In this document: positions 7,995-15,365 of the stretch, one piece after another
How the letters are laid out: each line of letters opens with the position of its first letter
Numbering within the stretch: position 1 is the stretch's first letter
From: a bacterium D16-76
GTDB taxonomy: Bacteria > Bacillota > Clostridia > Oscillospirales > Acutalibacteraceae
Assembly (NCBI GenBank): GCA_009917445.1
Contig: QZEE01000010.1
Location: 1-64,000, forward strand
Reading direction: 5' to 3'
Length of the DNA stretch: 64,000 nucleotides
The notes under the pieces: model-generated
What the model was told of the DNA's origin: nothing
What the model saw: only the letters and a program-made list of their open reading frames with translations
Databases searched by the model: none
Made by a program: the position numbers and the translations under genes

Positions 7995-8618
7995 ATGGAG
8001 TACATCACCGTTAAAGAAGAAGGCACCGCAGAGTTCATCGAGAAAAAATCCCGCTTCATCGGCACCTGCCGCCCCGTGCAGACCGAGGAAGAAGCCCTAA
8101 GCTTCATAAACGCCATGAAGAAAAAGTATTGGGACGCCAACCACAACGTCTATGCTTACATCCTGCGCACCGGCGGCATCGAGCGCTTCTCTGACGACGG
8201 CGAGCCCCAGGGCACCGCCGGCATCCCCGTCATGGAGACTATGAAAAAATCTGGCGTTACCGACGCCGTTTTAGTGGCCACCCGCTACTTCGGCGGCATC
8301 CTCCTGGGCGGGGGCGGCCTCATCCGCGCCTATTCCCACACCGCCACCATCGGCCTGGCCGCCGCCCAAAAGGTCGCCATGCGCTCCTGCCTCCTCCTCA
8401 CCGCCCAGTGCGATTACTCCCTTTACGGCCGGCTTCAGGGCCTTGTCCCCGAATGCTCCGGCGTCATCGATGACACCACCTTCCTCGAGCAAGTCACCAT
8501 CCACTTCCACCTGCCCCCCGCTAATCTTCCCAATTTGGAAAAACGCCTGGCCGACGCCACAAACGGCAAGGTCGCCGTTCAGCAGGTGGGCGAGCGGTTT
8601 TTTCCCTTTCCGGTGTGA
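7995..8618 (+). CDS. yigZ: YigZ/IMPACT family protein (207 aa)
   Basis: Member of the UPF0029/IMPACT family of soluble proteins with a ribosomal-S5-like fold; bacterial members have no settled reaction. The N-terminal domain shows 'EKKSRFIGTCRPVQTEEEA', 'DANHNVYAYILR', 'DDGEPQGTAGIPV' and 'ATRYFGGILLGGGGLIRAY', all hallmarks. The C-terminal ~75 residues form the second domain ('YGRLQGLVPECSGVID'). Length is normal. The ribosome site AAGGGGG precedes ATG 7995. A cluster of hairpins follows the stop. Confidence 0.93.
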   Translation: MEYITVKEEGTAEFIEKKSRFIGTCRPVQTEEEALSFINAMKKKYWDANHNVYAYILRTGGIERFSDDGEPQGTAGIPVMETMKKSGVTDAVLVATRYFGGILLGGGGLIRAYSHTATIGLAAAQKVAMRSCLLLTAQCDYSLYGRLQGLVPECSGVIDDTTFLEQVTIHFHLPPANLPNLEKRLADATNGKVAVQQVGERFFPFPV

Positions 8619-8735
8619 GCCTTCGGCAAGACCTTGGGGCCCCGGTCTCGCCTGCCGGCTCGGTCGGTTCGCAGAGTGTCTGCCACAGGCAGACGCTCAC
8701 CCCAAACCCCGCCAGGGGGTGTGACACCCCCTGGA
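8619..8735. repeat. Dispersed intergenic repeat, copy 1 (CTTGGGG/GTCTGCC type)
   Basis: Directly after yigZ. It contains the shared words AGACCTTGGGG, CTCGGTCGGTTCGCA and GCTCACCCCAAACCCC also found at 33345-33512. Hairpins: GTCTGCC/GGCAGAC (8678-8694) and an 11-base stem CCAGGGGGTGT/ACACCCCCTGG around a single G (8712-8734). Confidence 0.7.
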
Positions 8736-8792
8736 CCCCCAACGCCTGGCCCCATCCTACGCCGCCCGCCCGGGCCGCTCACGCGGCCTGCA

Positions 8793-8850
8793 CCGATTTC
8801 AAACACCTTCCTCCGGGAGCAGGCTCCCTCTGGCAGGTGTTTGAAATCGG
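8793..8850. repeat. Perfect 16-base inverted repeat
   Basis: CCGATTTCAAACACCT (8793-8808) pairs perfectly with 8835-8850. The 26-base loop contains a second stem, GGGAGC/GCTCCC. A third small stem GTTTTCC/GGAAAAC follows at 8854-8870. There is no T run on the + strand, so it is not a standard terminator. The rest of the gap to 9119 holds an AT-rich palindrome near 9028 and nothing I can name. Confidence 0.7.
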
Positions 8851-9119
8851 CTTGTTTTCCTCCGGAAAACCGGGCGGGCTCCTTCTAACAATAAAAAAGC
8901 AAACTCTATTTTAAAAAGGCGCGATCCCGGCAAAGCCGGTCTCGCGTGTTTGCCAAAGGAGTAGGGGTTCTGCATGGCTGGGAAAAGGGCCCTTGTTTTT
9001 CTGCTTTATGGGGCAGGCTGCCTTACAAAATTTTTTAAAAAATTTCTCTCCCCGAAAAAAGTAATTTGCGGAAAGTTTGCGTATATATAGGCAAAACCTG
9101 CGAAGGGAGTGGACAGGCT

Positions 9120-10124
9120 GTGACGATTCGAGAAGAAATACAACGCCGTGAAAAAGAGGAGCTGGCCCCTTGGGCCGCCCGGTCAGATGAGACAAAAGGG
9201 CGCAAGCGCCCAGAGGCAGAGTGCCCCTTGCGCACCCCTTACCAGCGCGACCGCGACCGGGTCATACACTGTAAGTCTTTCCGCCGTTTAAAGCACAAGA
9301 CCCAGGTGTTCCTTTCGCCCGAGGGCGACCACTACCGCACCCGCCTTACCCACACGCTGGAGGTTTCCCAGATCGCCCGCACCATTGCCCGGGCCCTGCG
9401 CTTAAACGAAGACTTGACCGAGGCGGTAGCCCTGGCCCACGACCTGGGCCATACCCCCTTCGGCCATGCCGGCGAGCGGGCCTTAAACGCCCTGATGCCC
9501 GGCGGCTTCCGCCATTACGAACAGAGCGTGCGGGTTATAGACCGCCTGGAAAAAGACGGCAAGGGCTTAAATTTGACTTACGAGGTGGCAAACGGCGTGG
9601 TCTGCCACACCGATGGCCTGGAGGCCGAGACCGCCGAGGGCCGCGTAGTCCGCTGGGCCGACCGCATTGCCTACATAAACCACGACATTGACGACGCTAT
9701 CCGGGCTGGTGTCCTCCGGGAAGAGGACATCCCCCAGGAGATAACGGACAGGCTGGGGCACACCCGCACCCAGCGGCTTACCACGTTAATACAGTCTGTA
9801 GTAAAAAACAGCGCCGAAGGCTGCATCGCCATGGACCCCGGCATCCAAAAGGTCTACGAGCAGCTTCACGATTTTATGTTCCAGGCAGTATACATGAACG
9901 AGTACGCCAAAAAAGAGGAAAAAAAGGTGCCCCATATCATCAAAAGCCTGTTCCTCTATTTCTTGCAGCACCCGGAAAAATTGCCGGCCTACATGCAGGG
10001 GATCGCCAAAGAAGAAGGCCCCCAGCGGGCCGCCTGCGACTACGTCTCCGGCATGACCGACCATTTCGCCGTAGCAAACTACCAGGCCCTTTTCATCCCC
10101 AAAGCTTGGAATTTAGGGCTGTAA
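9120..10124 (+). CDS. dgt: Deoxyguanosinetriphosphate triphosphohydrolase-like protein (334 aa)
   Basis: HD-superfamily phosphohydrolase, probably hydrolysing dNTPs to deoxynucleosides and triphosphate. The metal-binding set is visible as 'RTRLTHTLEVSQIARTIAR', 'LAHDLGHTPFGHAGE' and, later, 'WADRIAYINHDIDDAI'. I prefer GTG 9120 (VTIREEIQRREKE) because AAGGGAGT lies ~11 bases upstream; an in-frame extension to 9066 has no site. The order dgt-dnaG-rpoD is common in Clostridia and links dNTP control to the replication/transcription block. Confidence 0.9.
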   Translation: MTIREEIQRREKEELAPWAARSDETKGRKRPEAECPLRTPYQRDRDRVIHCKSFRRLKHKTQVFLSPEGDHYRTRLTHTLEVSQIARTIARALRLNEDLTEAVALAHDLGHTPFGHAGERALNALMPGGFRHYEQSVRVIDRLEKDGKGLNLTYEVANGVVCHTDGLEAETAEGRVVRWADRIAYINHDIDDAIRAGVLREEDIPQEITDRLGHTRTQRLTTLIQSVVKNSAEGCIAMDPGIQKVYEQLHDFMFQAVYMNEYAKKEEKKVPHIIKSLFLYFLQHPEKLPAYMQGIAKEEGPQRAACDYVSGMTDHFAVANYQALFIPKAWNLGL

Positions 10125-10287
10125 CCGCAAGGCTTTCCAGCTCAAAAGCAACAAAAGGGTTACAATCGTAACGGATTGTTAACAAAATGAAGGCTTTTGT
10201 GCATTTCCTGCAAAAAATCAGCCCATCTTTAGCCTGCTGCACATTGGAAAAATACCGAGTTAAAACAACAAAACTGTACGAATTTCC

Positions 10288-10366
10288 CCCGGCAGCCAGC
10301 CGCAGACGGCGCCCCACCGCACCCCAAAACACCAAAAGGCACCGCCCGGCACGTCTGGCTGCCGGG
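10288..10366. repeat. Imperfect long hairpin upstream of dnaG
   Basis: CCCGGCAGC (10288-10296) pairs with GCTGCCGGG (10358-10366), and CAGACG pairs with CGTCTG inside it after a six-base bulge. It lies in the 349-base gap between dgt and dnaG; role unknown. Confidence 0.55.
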
Positions 10367-10385
10367 CACAAAGGCTGGTGCGAGG

Positions 10386-10450
10386 CAGTTTTTGGATCAA
10401 ACCTTTTTCCAAAAAGGTTTGTAGGGTTTGGGGCAAAGCCCCAAGGTCTC
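10386..10450. repeat. Dispersed double-hairpin repeat, copy 2
   Basis: First hairpin AAACCTTTTT-CC-AAAAAGGTTT (10399-10420), second TTGGGGC-AAA-GCCCCAA (10428-10444), then GGTCT. It ends 23 bases before dnaG, so it is in the dnaG leader. Confidence 0.8.
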
Positions 10451-10473
10451 AACAGCTAGGGAGGTGACGGCCT

Positions 10474-12237
10474 ATGGCGTTTTCGCCGGAGTTTTTGCGG
10501 GAGCTGGAGGCCCGCAGCCCTATAGAGGAGGTTGCGGCAGGCTATGTGTCGCTGAAGCGGCGGGGGCGCAACCTGGTGGGGCTTTGCCCGTTCCACAATG
10601 AAAAGACGCCGTCGTTTAACCTGTACCCAGACAACAATTCTTATTATTGCTTTGGGTGCTCGAAGGGCGGCGGGGTAATCAACTTTGTCATGGAGGCCGA
10701 GCGGCTGGATTTCCCGGAGGCCGTGCGGTGGCTGGCCCAGCGGGCGGGCATGGCGCTGCCCGAGGAGGGCGTGGACGACAGCATGGCCAGGCTGCGGGTA
10801 CGGATTTTGGAAATCAACCGGGAGGCGGGGCGTTTCTATTATAAGGTCCTTTCTACGCCGGAAGGCCGGGCCGGGCTGGATTATTTTCGGAAACGGGGCC
10901 TGGATGGGGCGGCTATACGGCATTTTGGGCTGGGGTACGCGCCGGAGTCGGGCTTTGCCCTGGTGAACCATCTGCGGGGGAAGGGCTATGCCCCGGATGA
11001 AATGGTGCAGGCGGATGTGGCCAGGCTCTCAAAAAACGGCAACCCCTATGACCGGTACCGGGGGCGGGTGATGTTCCCGATTTTTGACCTGCGGGGGAAT
11101 GTGGTAGCCTTTGGCGGGCGCATTTTGACGGATGAGAAGCCAAAGTATATCAACACCATGGACACGCCGGTGTACCACAAGAGCAGCGGGCTGTTTGCCA
11201 TGAACTTTGCCAAGAACGAGGGCAGCCGCAGGCTGATCTTGGCCGAAGGGTATATGGATGTGATCGCCCTGCACCGGGCGGGGTTTACCAATGCGATCGC
11301 TTCGCTGGGCACGTCCTTGACCGAGGAGCAGGCCCGCGTGATGCGGCGCTATGCAGACGAGGCGGTGATCTGCTACGATTCGGACGAGGCGGGCCGCCGG
11401 GCTACCCAGCGGGCCATCCCCATTTTGCGGGGGACGGGGCTGCGGGTGCGGGTAGTCACCGTGCCGGGAGGGAAGGACCCCGATGAGTTTATGCGCATGC
11501 ACGGGGAAAACGGGCCCCTGCGCTTTAAACAGCTGCTGGACAGCGGCGGCACAGATATTGAATACCGCCTGGGGGCCATACGGGAAAAGTACGACCTGGA
11601 AACCAGCGACGGCAAGGTGGCGTACCTGCGGGAAGCGGTAGAGCAGGTGCTGTGTAAGATAGCAAGCCCGGTGGAGCAGGATGTGTACGCCAGTAAAGTC
11701 GCCCAGGAGACGGACGTGGACAAAGGGAAGATTTTGGCCACGGCGGCGGGCATACGGGCCAGGAAGTCGGGCCGGGAAGAGAAAAAGCGGATACGGGAAC
11801 AGCAGGAGGTGCGGGCGGCAAAGACGGCGGCAAACCCGGAGAAGCAGAAGCATCTGCGGGCGGCGCTGGCCGAGGAGCATGTGCTGGCGTTCCTGTTCCA
11901 AAACCAGGAGAGGGCCGGGGAGCTGGAAAGGCTGCTGCCGCCGGAAAAATTCGTGACGGCATGGAACCGGAGAGTATACGGGCTTTTGCTGGGTAAAATA
12001 CGGGTTGGAGAAGTGTCATTGGCAGATTTTTCCCAGGAGCTTACCGGCGAGGAGGCCGCGGATTTTACCCGTATCTTGGCAGAAGACGCGGAGGTGCCTT
12101 CGAAATGGAAGGACATGGAGGCATACGCGGGGATCATAAAAGGCGAGGGAGGCTTTTCGGACCCGGACTGGGTGCGGGGGGCTTCCAGCGAGGACATCAT
12201 GCAGCAGATACAAGCGCTGCGGGACAAAAAGGCATAG
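10474..12237 (+). CDS. dnaG: DNA primase (587 aa)
   Basis: Makes RNA primers at the replication fork. The N-terminal CHC2 zinc finger is 'GLCPFHNEKTPSF' with 'YYCFGCSKGGG' (residues ~37-66). The central TOPRIM core has the acidic motifs 'LAEGYMDVIALHRAG' and 'VICYDSDEAGRRA'. The C-terminal ~150 residues are the less conserved helicase-interaction part. Start ATG 10474 follows GGGAGGTGA. It is co-directional with rpoD, which begins 27 bases after its stop, as in the macromolecular synthesis operon, though rpsU is not here. Confidence 0.97.
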   Translation: MAFSPEFLRELEARSPIEEVAAGYVSLKRRGRNLVGLCPFHNEKTPSFNLYPDNNSYYCFGCSKGGGVINFVMEAERLDFPEAVRWLAQRAGMALPEEGVDDSMARLRVRILEINREAGRFYYKVLSTPEGRAGLDYFRKRGLDGAAIRHFGLGYAPESGFALVNHLRGKGYAPDEMVQADVARLSKNGNPYDRYRGRVMFPIFDLRGNVVAFGGRILTDEKPKYINTMDTPVYHKSSGLFAMNFAKNEGSRRLILAEGYMDVIALHRAGFTNAIASLGTSLTEEQARVMRRYADEAVICYDSDEAGRRATQRAIPILRGTGLRVRVVTVPGGKDPDEFMRMHGENGPLRFKQLLDSGGTDIEYRLGAIREKYDLETSDGKVAYLREAVEQVLCKIASPVEQDVYASKVAQETDVDKGKILATAAGIRARKSGREEKKRIREQQEVRAAKTAANPEKQKHLRAALAEEHVLAFLFQNQERAGELERLLPPEKFVTAWNRRVYGLLLGKIRVGEVSLADFSQELTGEEAADFTRILAEDAEVPSKWKDMEAYAGIIKGEGGFSDPDWVRGASSEDIMQQIQALRDKKA

Positions 12238-12264
12238 GCATTTCAGAAAGGGAAGGGTACACGC

Positions 12265-13359
12265 ATGAGCGCACAGCCGGATAAGAAAACGATCATTAAA
12301 GATCTGGTAGAGCTGGGGAAGGGCAAAGGGCAGCTGAGCACCAAGGAGATTTTGGACGCCTTGGGCGAGCTGGACTTTGACCCGGAACACATTGAGAAAT
12401 TTTACGACACACTGGAAAGCCACGGGGTGGAGATCGTCGAGGATTTTGACGACATTGCCCTGGACGACGTGGAGCTGGCCAAGGTGGACGGGGGCGACGC
12501 CCTGGAGCCGGGGATCGGCGCGGACGGGGTTTCTATTGACGACCCGGTAAAGGTGTACCTGAAAGAGATTGGCCGGGTGCCGCTGCTGACACCTGAAGAG
12601 GAAAAGGATCTGGCGGTACGCATCTCTGCCGGGGACGAAAGCGCCAAGAAGCGGCTGAGCGAAGCCAACCTGCGCCTGGTGGTAAGCATTGCCAAGCGGT
12701 ATTTGGGGCGCGGCATGCAGTTCTTGGACTTGATACAGGAAGGGAACCTGGGGCTTATCAAGGCGGTGGAGAAATTTGACTATACAAAAGGGTTTAAATT
12801 CTCTACCTATGCCACCTGGTGGATCCGGCAGGCCATCACCAGGGCCATTGCGGACCAGGCGCGGACTATACGCATACCGGTGCACATGGTTGAGACCATC
12901 AACAAGGTGAAGAAGGTATCCAGCCAGCTGCTGCATTTGAACGGCCGGGAGCCCAGCGCCGAGGAAGTGGCCGAAGAGCTGGAGATGCCGGTGGACAAGG
13001 TGCGGGAGATTATGCGGGTGGCGCAGGAGCCGGTGTCTTTGGAGACGCCCATTGGCGAGGAGGAAGACAGCCACCTGGGGGACTTTATACCGGATGACGA
13101 GGCGCCGGCGCCGGCGGACGCGGCGTCCCATACGCTGCTGAAGGAGACGCTGGGCAATGTGCTGGATTCGCTGACAAACCGGGAGGCAAAGGTGCTGTGT
13201 TTGCGGTTTGGGCTGGAAGACGGCCGATCGCGGACGTTGGAGGAAGTGGGGAAGGAATTCAACGTAACCCGTGAGCGTATACGGCAGATAGAGGCTAAGG
13301 CGCTGCGGAAGCTGCGGCATCCCAGCCGGAGTAAGAAGCTTAAGGATTTCTTGGATTAG
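12265..13359 (+). CDS. rpoD: Primary sigma factor RpoD/SigA (364 aa)
   Basis: Housekeeping sigma factor. After a short acidic region 1.1, region 1.2 reads '[16 protein letters not shown]' (near residue 92). Region 2 has '[19 protein letters not shown]' and the -10 melting helix '[17 protein letters not shown]'. Region 3 has '[14 protein letters not shown]'. Region 4 has '[19 protein letters not shown]' for -35 contact. Its presence fits the TTGNNN/TATAAT promoters seen across the window. The ribosome site GAAAGGGAAGGG precedes ATG 12265. A double-hairpin repeat follows the stop. Confidence 0.98.
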   Translation: MSAQPDKKTIIKDLVELGKGKGQLSTKEILDALGELDFDPEHIEKFYDTLESHGVEIVEDFDDIALDDVELAKVDGGDALEPGIGADGVSIDDPVKVYLKEIGRVPLLTPEEEKDLAVRISAGDESAKKRLSEANLRLVVSIAKRYLGRGMQFLDLIQEGNLGLIKAVEKFDYTKGFKFSTYATWWIRQAITRAIADQARTIRIPVHMVETINKVKKVSSQLLHLNGREPSAEEVAEELEMPVDKVREIMRVAQEPVSLETPIGEEEDSHLGDFIPDDEAPAPADAASHTLLKETLGNVLDSLTNREAKVLCLRFGLEDGRSRTLEEVGKEFNVTRERIRQIEAKALRKLRHPSRSKKLKDFLD

Positions 13360-13362
13360 TTT

Positions 13363-13420
13363 TCGGGTCAACCCCTTTTTTAAAAGGGGTTGTGGGGCTT
13401 GGGGCAAAGCCCCAAGGTCT
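13363..13420. repeat. Dispersed double-hairpin repeat, copy 3
   Basis: First hairpin AACCCCTTTT-TT-AAAAGGGGTT (13370-13391), second CTTGGGGC-AAA-GCCCCAAG (13398-13416), then GTCT. It starts four bases after the rpoD stop. The stem differs from copy 2 but still pairs fully. Confidence 0.8.
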
Positions 13421-13486
13421 GGCCGGAGGCGCGAGATGGCGGTGCGGAGGAAGATCGAGGTAAGCGGGCAGAAAGTGGAGTAGCAG

Positions 13487-13945
13487 ATGGTCATGACATT
13501 AGAAGCGGACTACGCCGTGCGAATCGTAGAATATTTGACAAAGCACCCGTGCCGGTGCGACGCCAAGACCATATCGGAGCAGATGCAGGTGCCGCTGCGG
13601 TTTTCGCTGAAAATTTTGCGGAAGCTGGTGGCCGAAGGGATGGTGTGCTCTTATAAGGGGGCCAAGGGGGGCTATACGTTGGCCCGGCCCGCGGGGGAAA
13701 TTACACTGCGGGCGGTGATCGAATCGGTAGAAGGGGAATATATGCTCAGCCGCTGCCAAAAGGAAGAATACAGCTGCGGGCGGGCCCACTGTAAGCTGCA
13801 CACCATCTACGAGAAAATTTCGGGGGATGTGCGGCGGGAGCTTGACAGCTATACCTTTGACGTGATATGCGCGGAAGAACCAAAGGGGGATGGGTGCCAT
13901 GGCTGTGCCGCTGGTGATAATCAAGCGGAACCGCATACTTGCTAA
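13487..13945 (+). CDS. Rrf2-family regulator (152 aa)
   Basis: Winged-helix regulator like IscR/CymR/NsrR. Start region 'MTLEADYAVRIVEYL', recognition part 'DAKTISEQMQVPLRFSLKILRKLVAEG', and wing 'GAKGGYTLARP'. The cysteines in 'CQKEEYSCGRAHCKLH' (near residue 85-101) are placed like the cluster ligands of iron-sulfur Rrf2 proteins. The C-terminus has further cysteines ('CHGC', final Cys). ATG 13487 follows a weak GTGGAG site; ATG 13493 is an alternative. The 3' end overlaps a second small gene. Confidence 0.9.
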   Translation: MVMTLEADYAVRIVEYLTKHPCRCDAKTISEQMQVPLRFSLKILRKLVAEGMVCSYKGAKGGYTLARPAGEITLRAVIESVEGEYMLSRCQKEEYSCGRAHCKLHTIYEKISGDVRRELDSYTFDVICAEEPKGDGCHGCAAGDNQAEPHTC

Positions 13946-14120
13946 GCTGAAAAAGGCCGGGGCTGTGGGGCCTGAAACCGCCGTGGCTCTGGAAGAGGCC
14001 GGGGTGGCTAAGGGCGACAGGACGTACCCCGGGCTTTTGCGGATGATGGTGCGGGAAGGGGATGTGGTGGAAGACGGGGGGAAGGTCTACATAGGGGAGA
14101 AGCATAGGAGATGGAAATAA
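13899..14120 (+). CDS. Small hypothetical protein overlapping the Rrf2 gene (73 aa)
   Basis: Not assigned to a named family. The start is ATG 13899 or ATG 13890, both inside the Rrf2 gene's 3' end (overlap 47-56 bases). The product has a short hydrophobic N-terminus (MAVPLVIIKRNRIL), helices ('AKLKKAGAVGPETAVALEEAGV') and a basic end with 'MMVREGDVVEDGGKVYI', which looks like a small winged helix reading 'open at the membrane, then regulator wing'. A strong terminator eight bases later supports a real transcript end here. Confidence 0.6.
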   Translation: MAVPLVIIKRNRILAKLKKAGAVGPETAVALEEAGVAKGDRTYPGLLRMMVREGDVVEDGGKVYIGEKHRRWK

Positions 14121-14127
14121 AAAAGAA

Positions 14128-14157
14128 GCCGTGCCTGGGTGGGCACGGCCTTTTTGT
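14128..14157 (+). terminator. Rho-independent terminator
   Basis: GCCGTGCC (14128-14135) pairs with GGCACGGC (14142-14149), followed by TTTTTGTT. It closes the Rrf2 unit. Confidence 0.9.
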
Positions 14158-14216
14158 TATGGGTTTTCAGCGGATTTGGCAGAGGCGGGAAAGGGTCGCA
14201 TGAGGAACAGATGTGT

Positions 14217-14942
14217 TTACGGCGTAGGAGGGCCGGGGGTCTGGCCGGGGGGATAGGAGGGGAGGGTGCGTTCGTCGGGGCCGGGCCAAGTGATGTGGTC
14301 TTCGATAAACGCGCTGAGGCCGCCGTCGTTGGTGATTTCGATGGAGGTGAACTTGCCGTCTTCATCAAAGAGGGCGGTGCCGGTGACGGTGAAGGTGGTC
14401 TCGGTGCCGTCCTCTTCGGTGACGGTGACCGGGGCGGTGAACTGCCAGGAGCCGCCTTCCTGCAGGCTGCTTGCTACAGACGTGCAGGTGAGGGAGGCGC
14501 CGTACCCGGCCACCATGCGTTCCAGGCCCACGGGGAAGCTGGGGTTTATGCCATAGCGGGAATACCGGGGGCCCAGGATGCCCAGGGCGATGAGCATCTT
14601 ATTACCAAAGGTGTCGGAAAGGGTGGTTAGCTCTTCCAGCAGGCCGGGGGCGAAGTCTGCTTCGTGGAAGCGGGTGCGGTTGTGGGCCTCCCAGGCCCGC
14701 AGGGCTTCGGTGTTGATGTCCAGGGCTCCGTCTTTCCCTTCGCCCAGGCCCCAGAGGGCTTCTTGGTTTGCTTTGTCCAGATGGTAGCTGTCGGGGAGGG
14801 TGTAAAGGGCCGTGGCCAGGGCGTATATCCGGTCCTCGGGGGCTTCGCATGAGCATAGGGTGGCCGGGGCTGGGGAACAGGACGCCAGCAGCAGGCAGCA
14901 GGCCAGCAGGCCGGCCAGGATGAACGCAGAAATTTTTTTCAT
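14217..14942 (-). CDS. Putative lipoprotein (241 aa)
   Basis: Cell-surface lipoprotein of unknown function. The signal peptide starts MKKISAFILAGLLA and ends in the lipobox LLASC, with the modified Cys near residue 22. The mature part is helical at first ('DSYHLDKANQEALWGLGEG'), then beta-rich ('WQFTAPVTVTEEDGTET'), and ends in a Pro/Gly tail. ATG 14942 is preceded by AAGGAGG at good spacing; upstream in-frame starts add a non-signal extension. It is transcribed away from rpoB. No partner gene is visible. Confidence 0.8.
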   Translation of the reverse strand: MKKISAFILAGLLACCLLLASCSPAPATLCSCEAPEDRIYALATALYTLPDSYHLDKANQEALWGLGEGKDGALDINTEALRAWEAHNRTRFHEADFAPGLLEELTTLSDTFGNKMLIALGILGPRYSRYGINPSFPVGLERMVAGYGASLTCTSVASSLQEGGSWQFTAPVTVTEEDGTETTFTVTGTALFDEDGKFTSIEITNDGGLSAFIEDHITWPGPDERTLPSYPPGQTPGPPTP

Positions 14943-15085
14943 GGCGGTTGCCTCCTTTTTTATCATTGTACTGCGGGGCTGGGTGGTTAGCAAGGGGCGC
15001 GTAGGAAAAGGGCTGCGTATGTGGGCGCGGGCTTTTTCGGTTTGGAGGTTGACAAAAAGGAAGGCGGTACCCCATGCTTATTGTA

Positions 15086-15203
15086 TAAAAAAAGCCCTGC
15101 ATAAGCAGGGAAAATTGCAGAAAGGACTTGACAAGCCCCTCAAAATGATATACACTAATACAATGTATCAATATCGATAAGAGCGCCTTGCCTGATAGCA
15201 CAG
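15086..15203 (-). ncRNA. Candidate small RNA antisense to the rpoB leader
   Basis: A reverse-strand promoter at 15236-15208 would start RNA near 15202. About 100-115 bases later comes a terminator: CCCTGC/GCAGGG (15108-15093) followed by CTTTTTTT (to 15086). No ORF of note lies between. The transcript would cross the rpoB promoter and the first bases of the rpoB leader in antisense. It could instead be an attenuated leader for the lipoprotein gene at 14942. This is a prediction from promoter and terminator only. Confidence 0.45.
15128..15156 (+). promoter_or_regulatory. Sigma-A promoter of rpoB-rpoC
   Basis: -35 TTGACA (15128-15133), a 17-base spacer and -10 TACACT (15151-15156). The start of transcription would be near 15163, giving a ~200-base leader. 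That leader contains an imperfect GCCGGGTGC/GCACCGGGC stem (from about 15262 to 15303). Confidence 0.7.
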
Positions 15204-15207
15204 CCTT

Positions 15208-15236
15208 AGTATAGCACATAGCGCAAAAAGAATCAA
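15208..15236 (-). promoter_or_regulatory. Reverse-strand promoter facing the lipoprotein gene
   Basis: -35 TTGATT (15236-15231), a 17-base spacer and -10 TATACT (15213-15208). It drives the candidate small RNA and possibly the lipoprotein gene at 14942. Confidence 0.7.
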
Positions 15237-15365
15237 GTGTTTTGAGAGATTTTGCAAACTGTGCCGGGTGCTTCCAGGCTAAATATAGTAGGTCGCACCG
15301 GGCTGGGGCGCCAGGCCCGGTAGGGATGCTTGCAGAATTATACAGAATGGAGAGTGGCTGCGCCC

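Noticed and set aside
8619-8890. Insertion sequence or CRISPR array
   Set aside because: There are strong inverted repeats but no transposase frame, and no regularly spaced direct repeats of 25-40 bases with unique spacers anywhere in the window.
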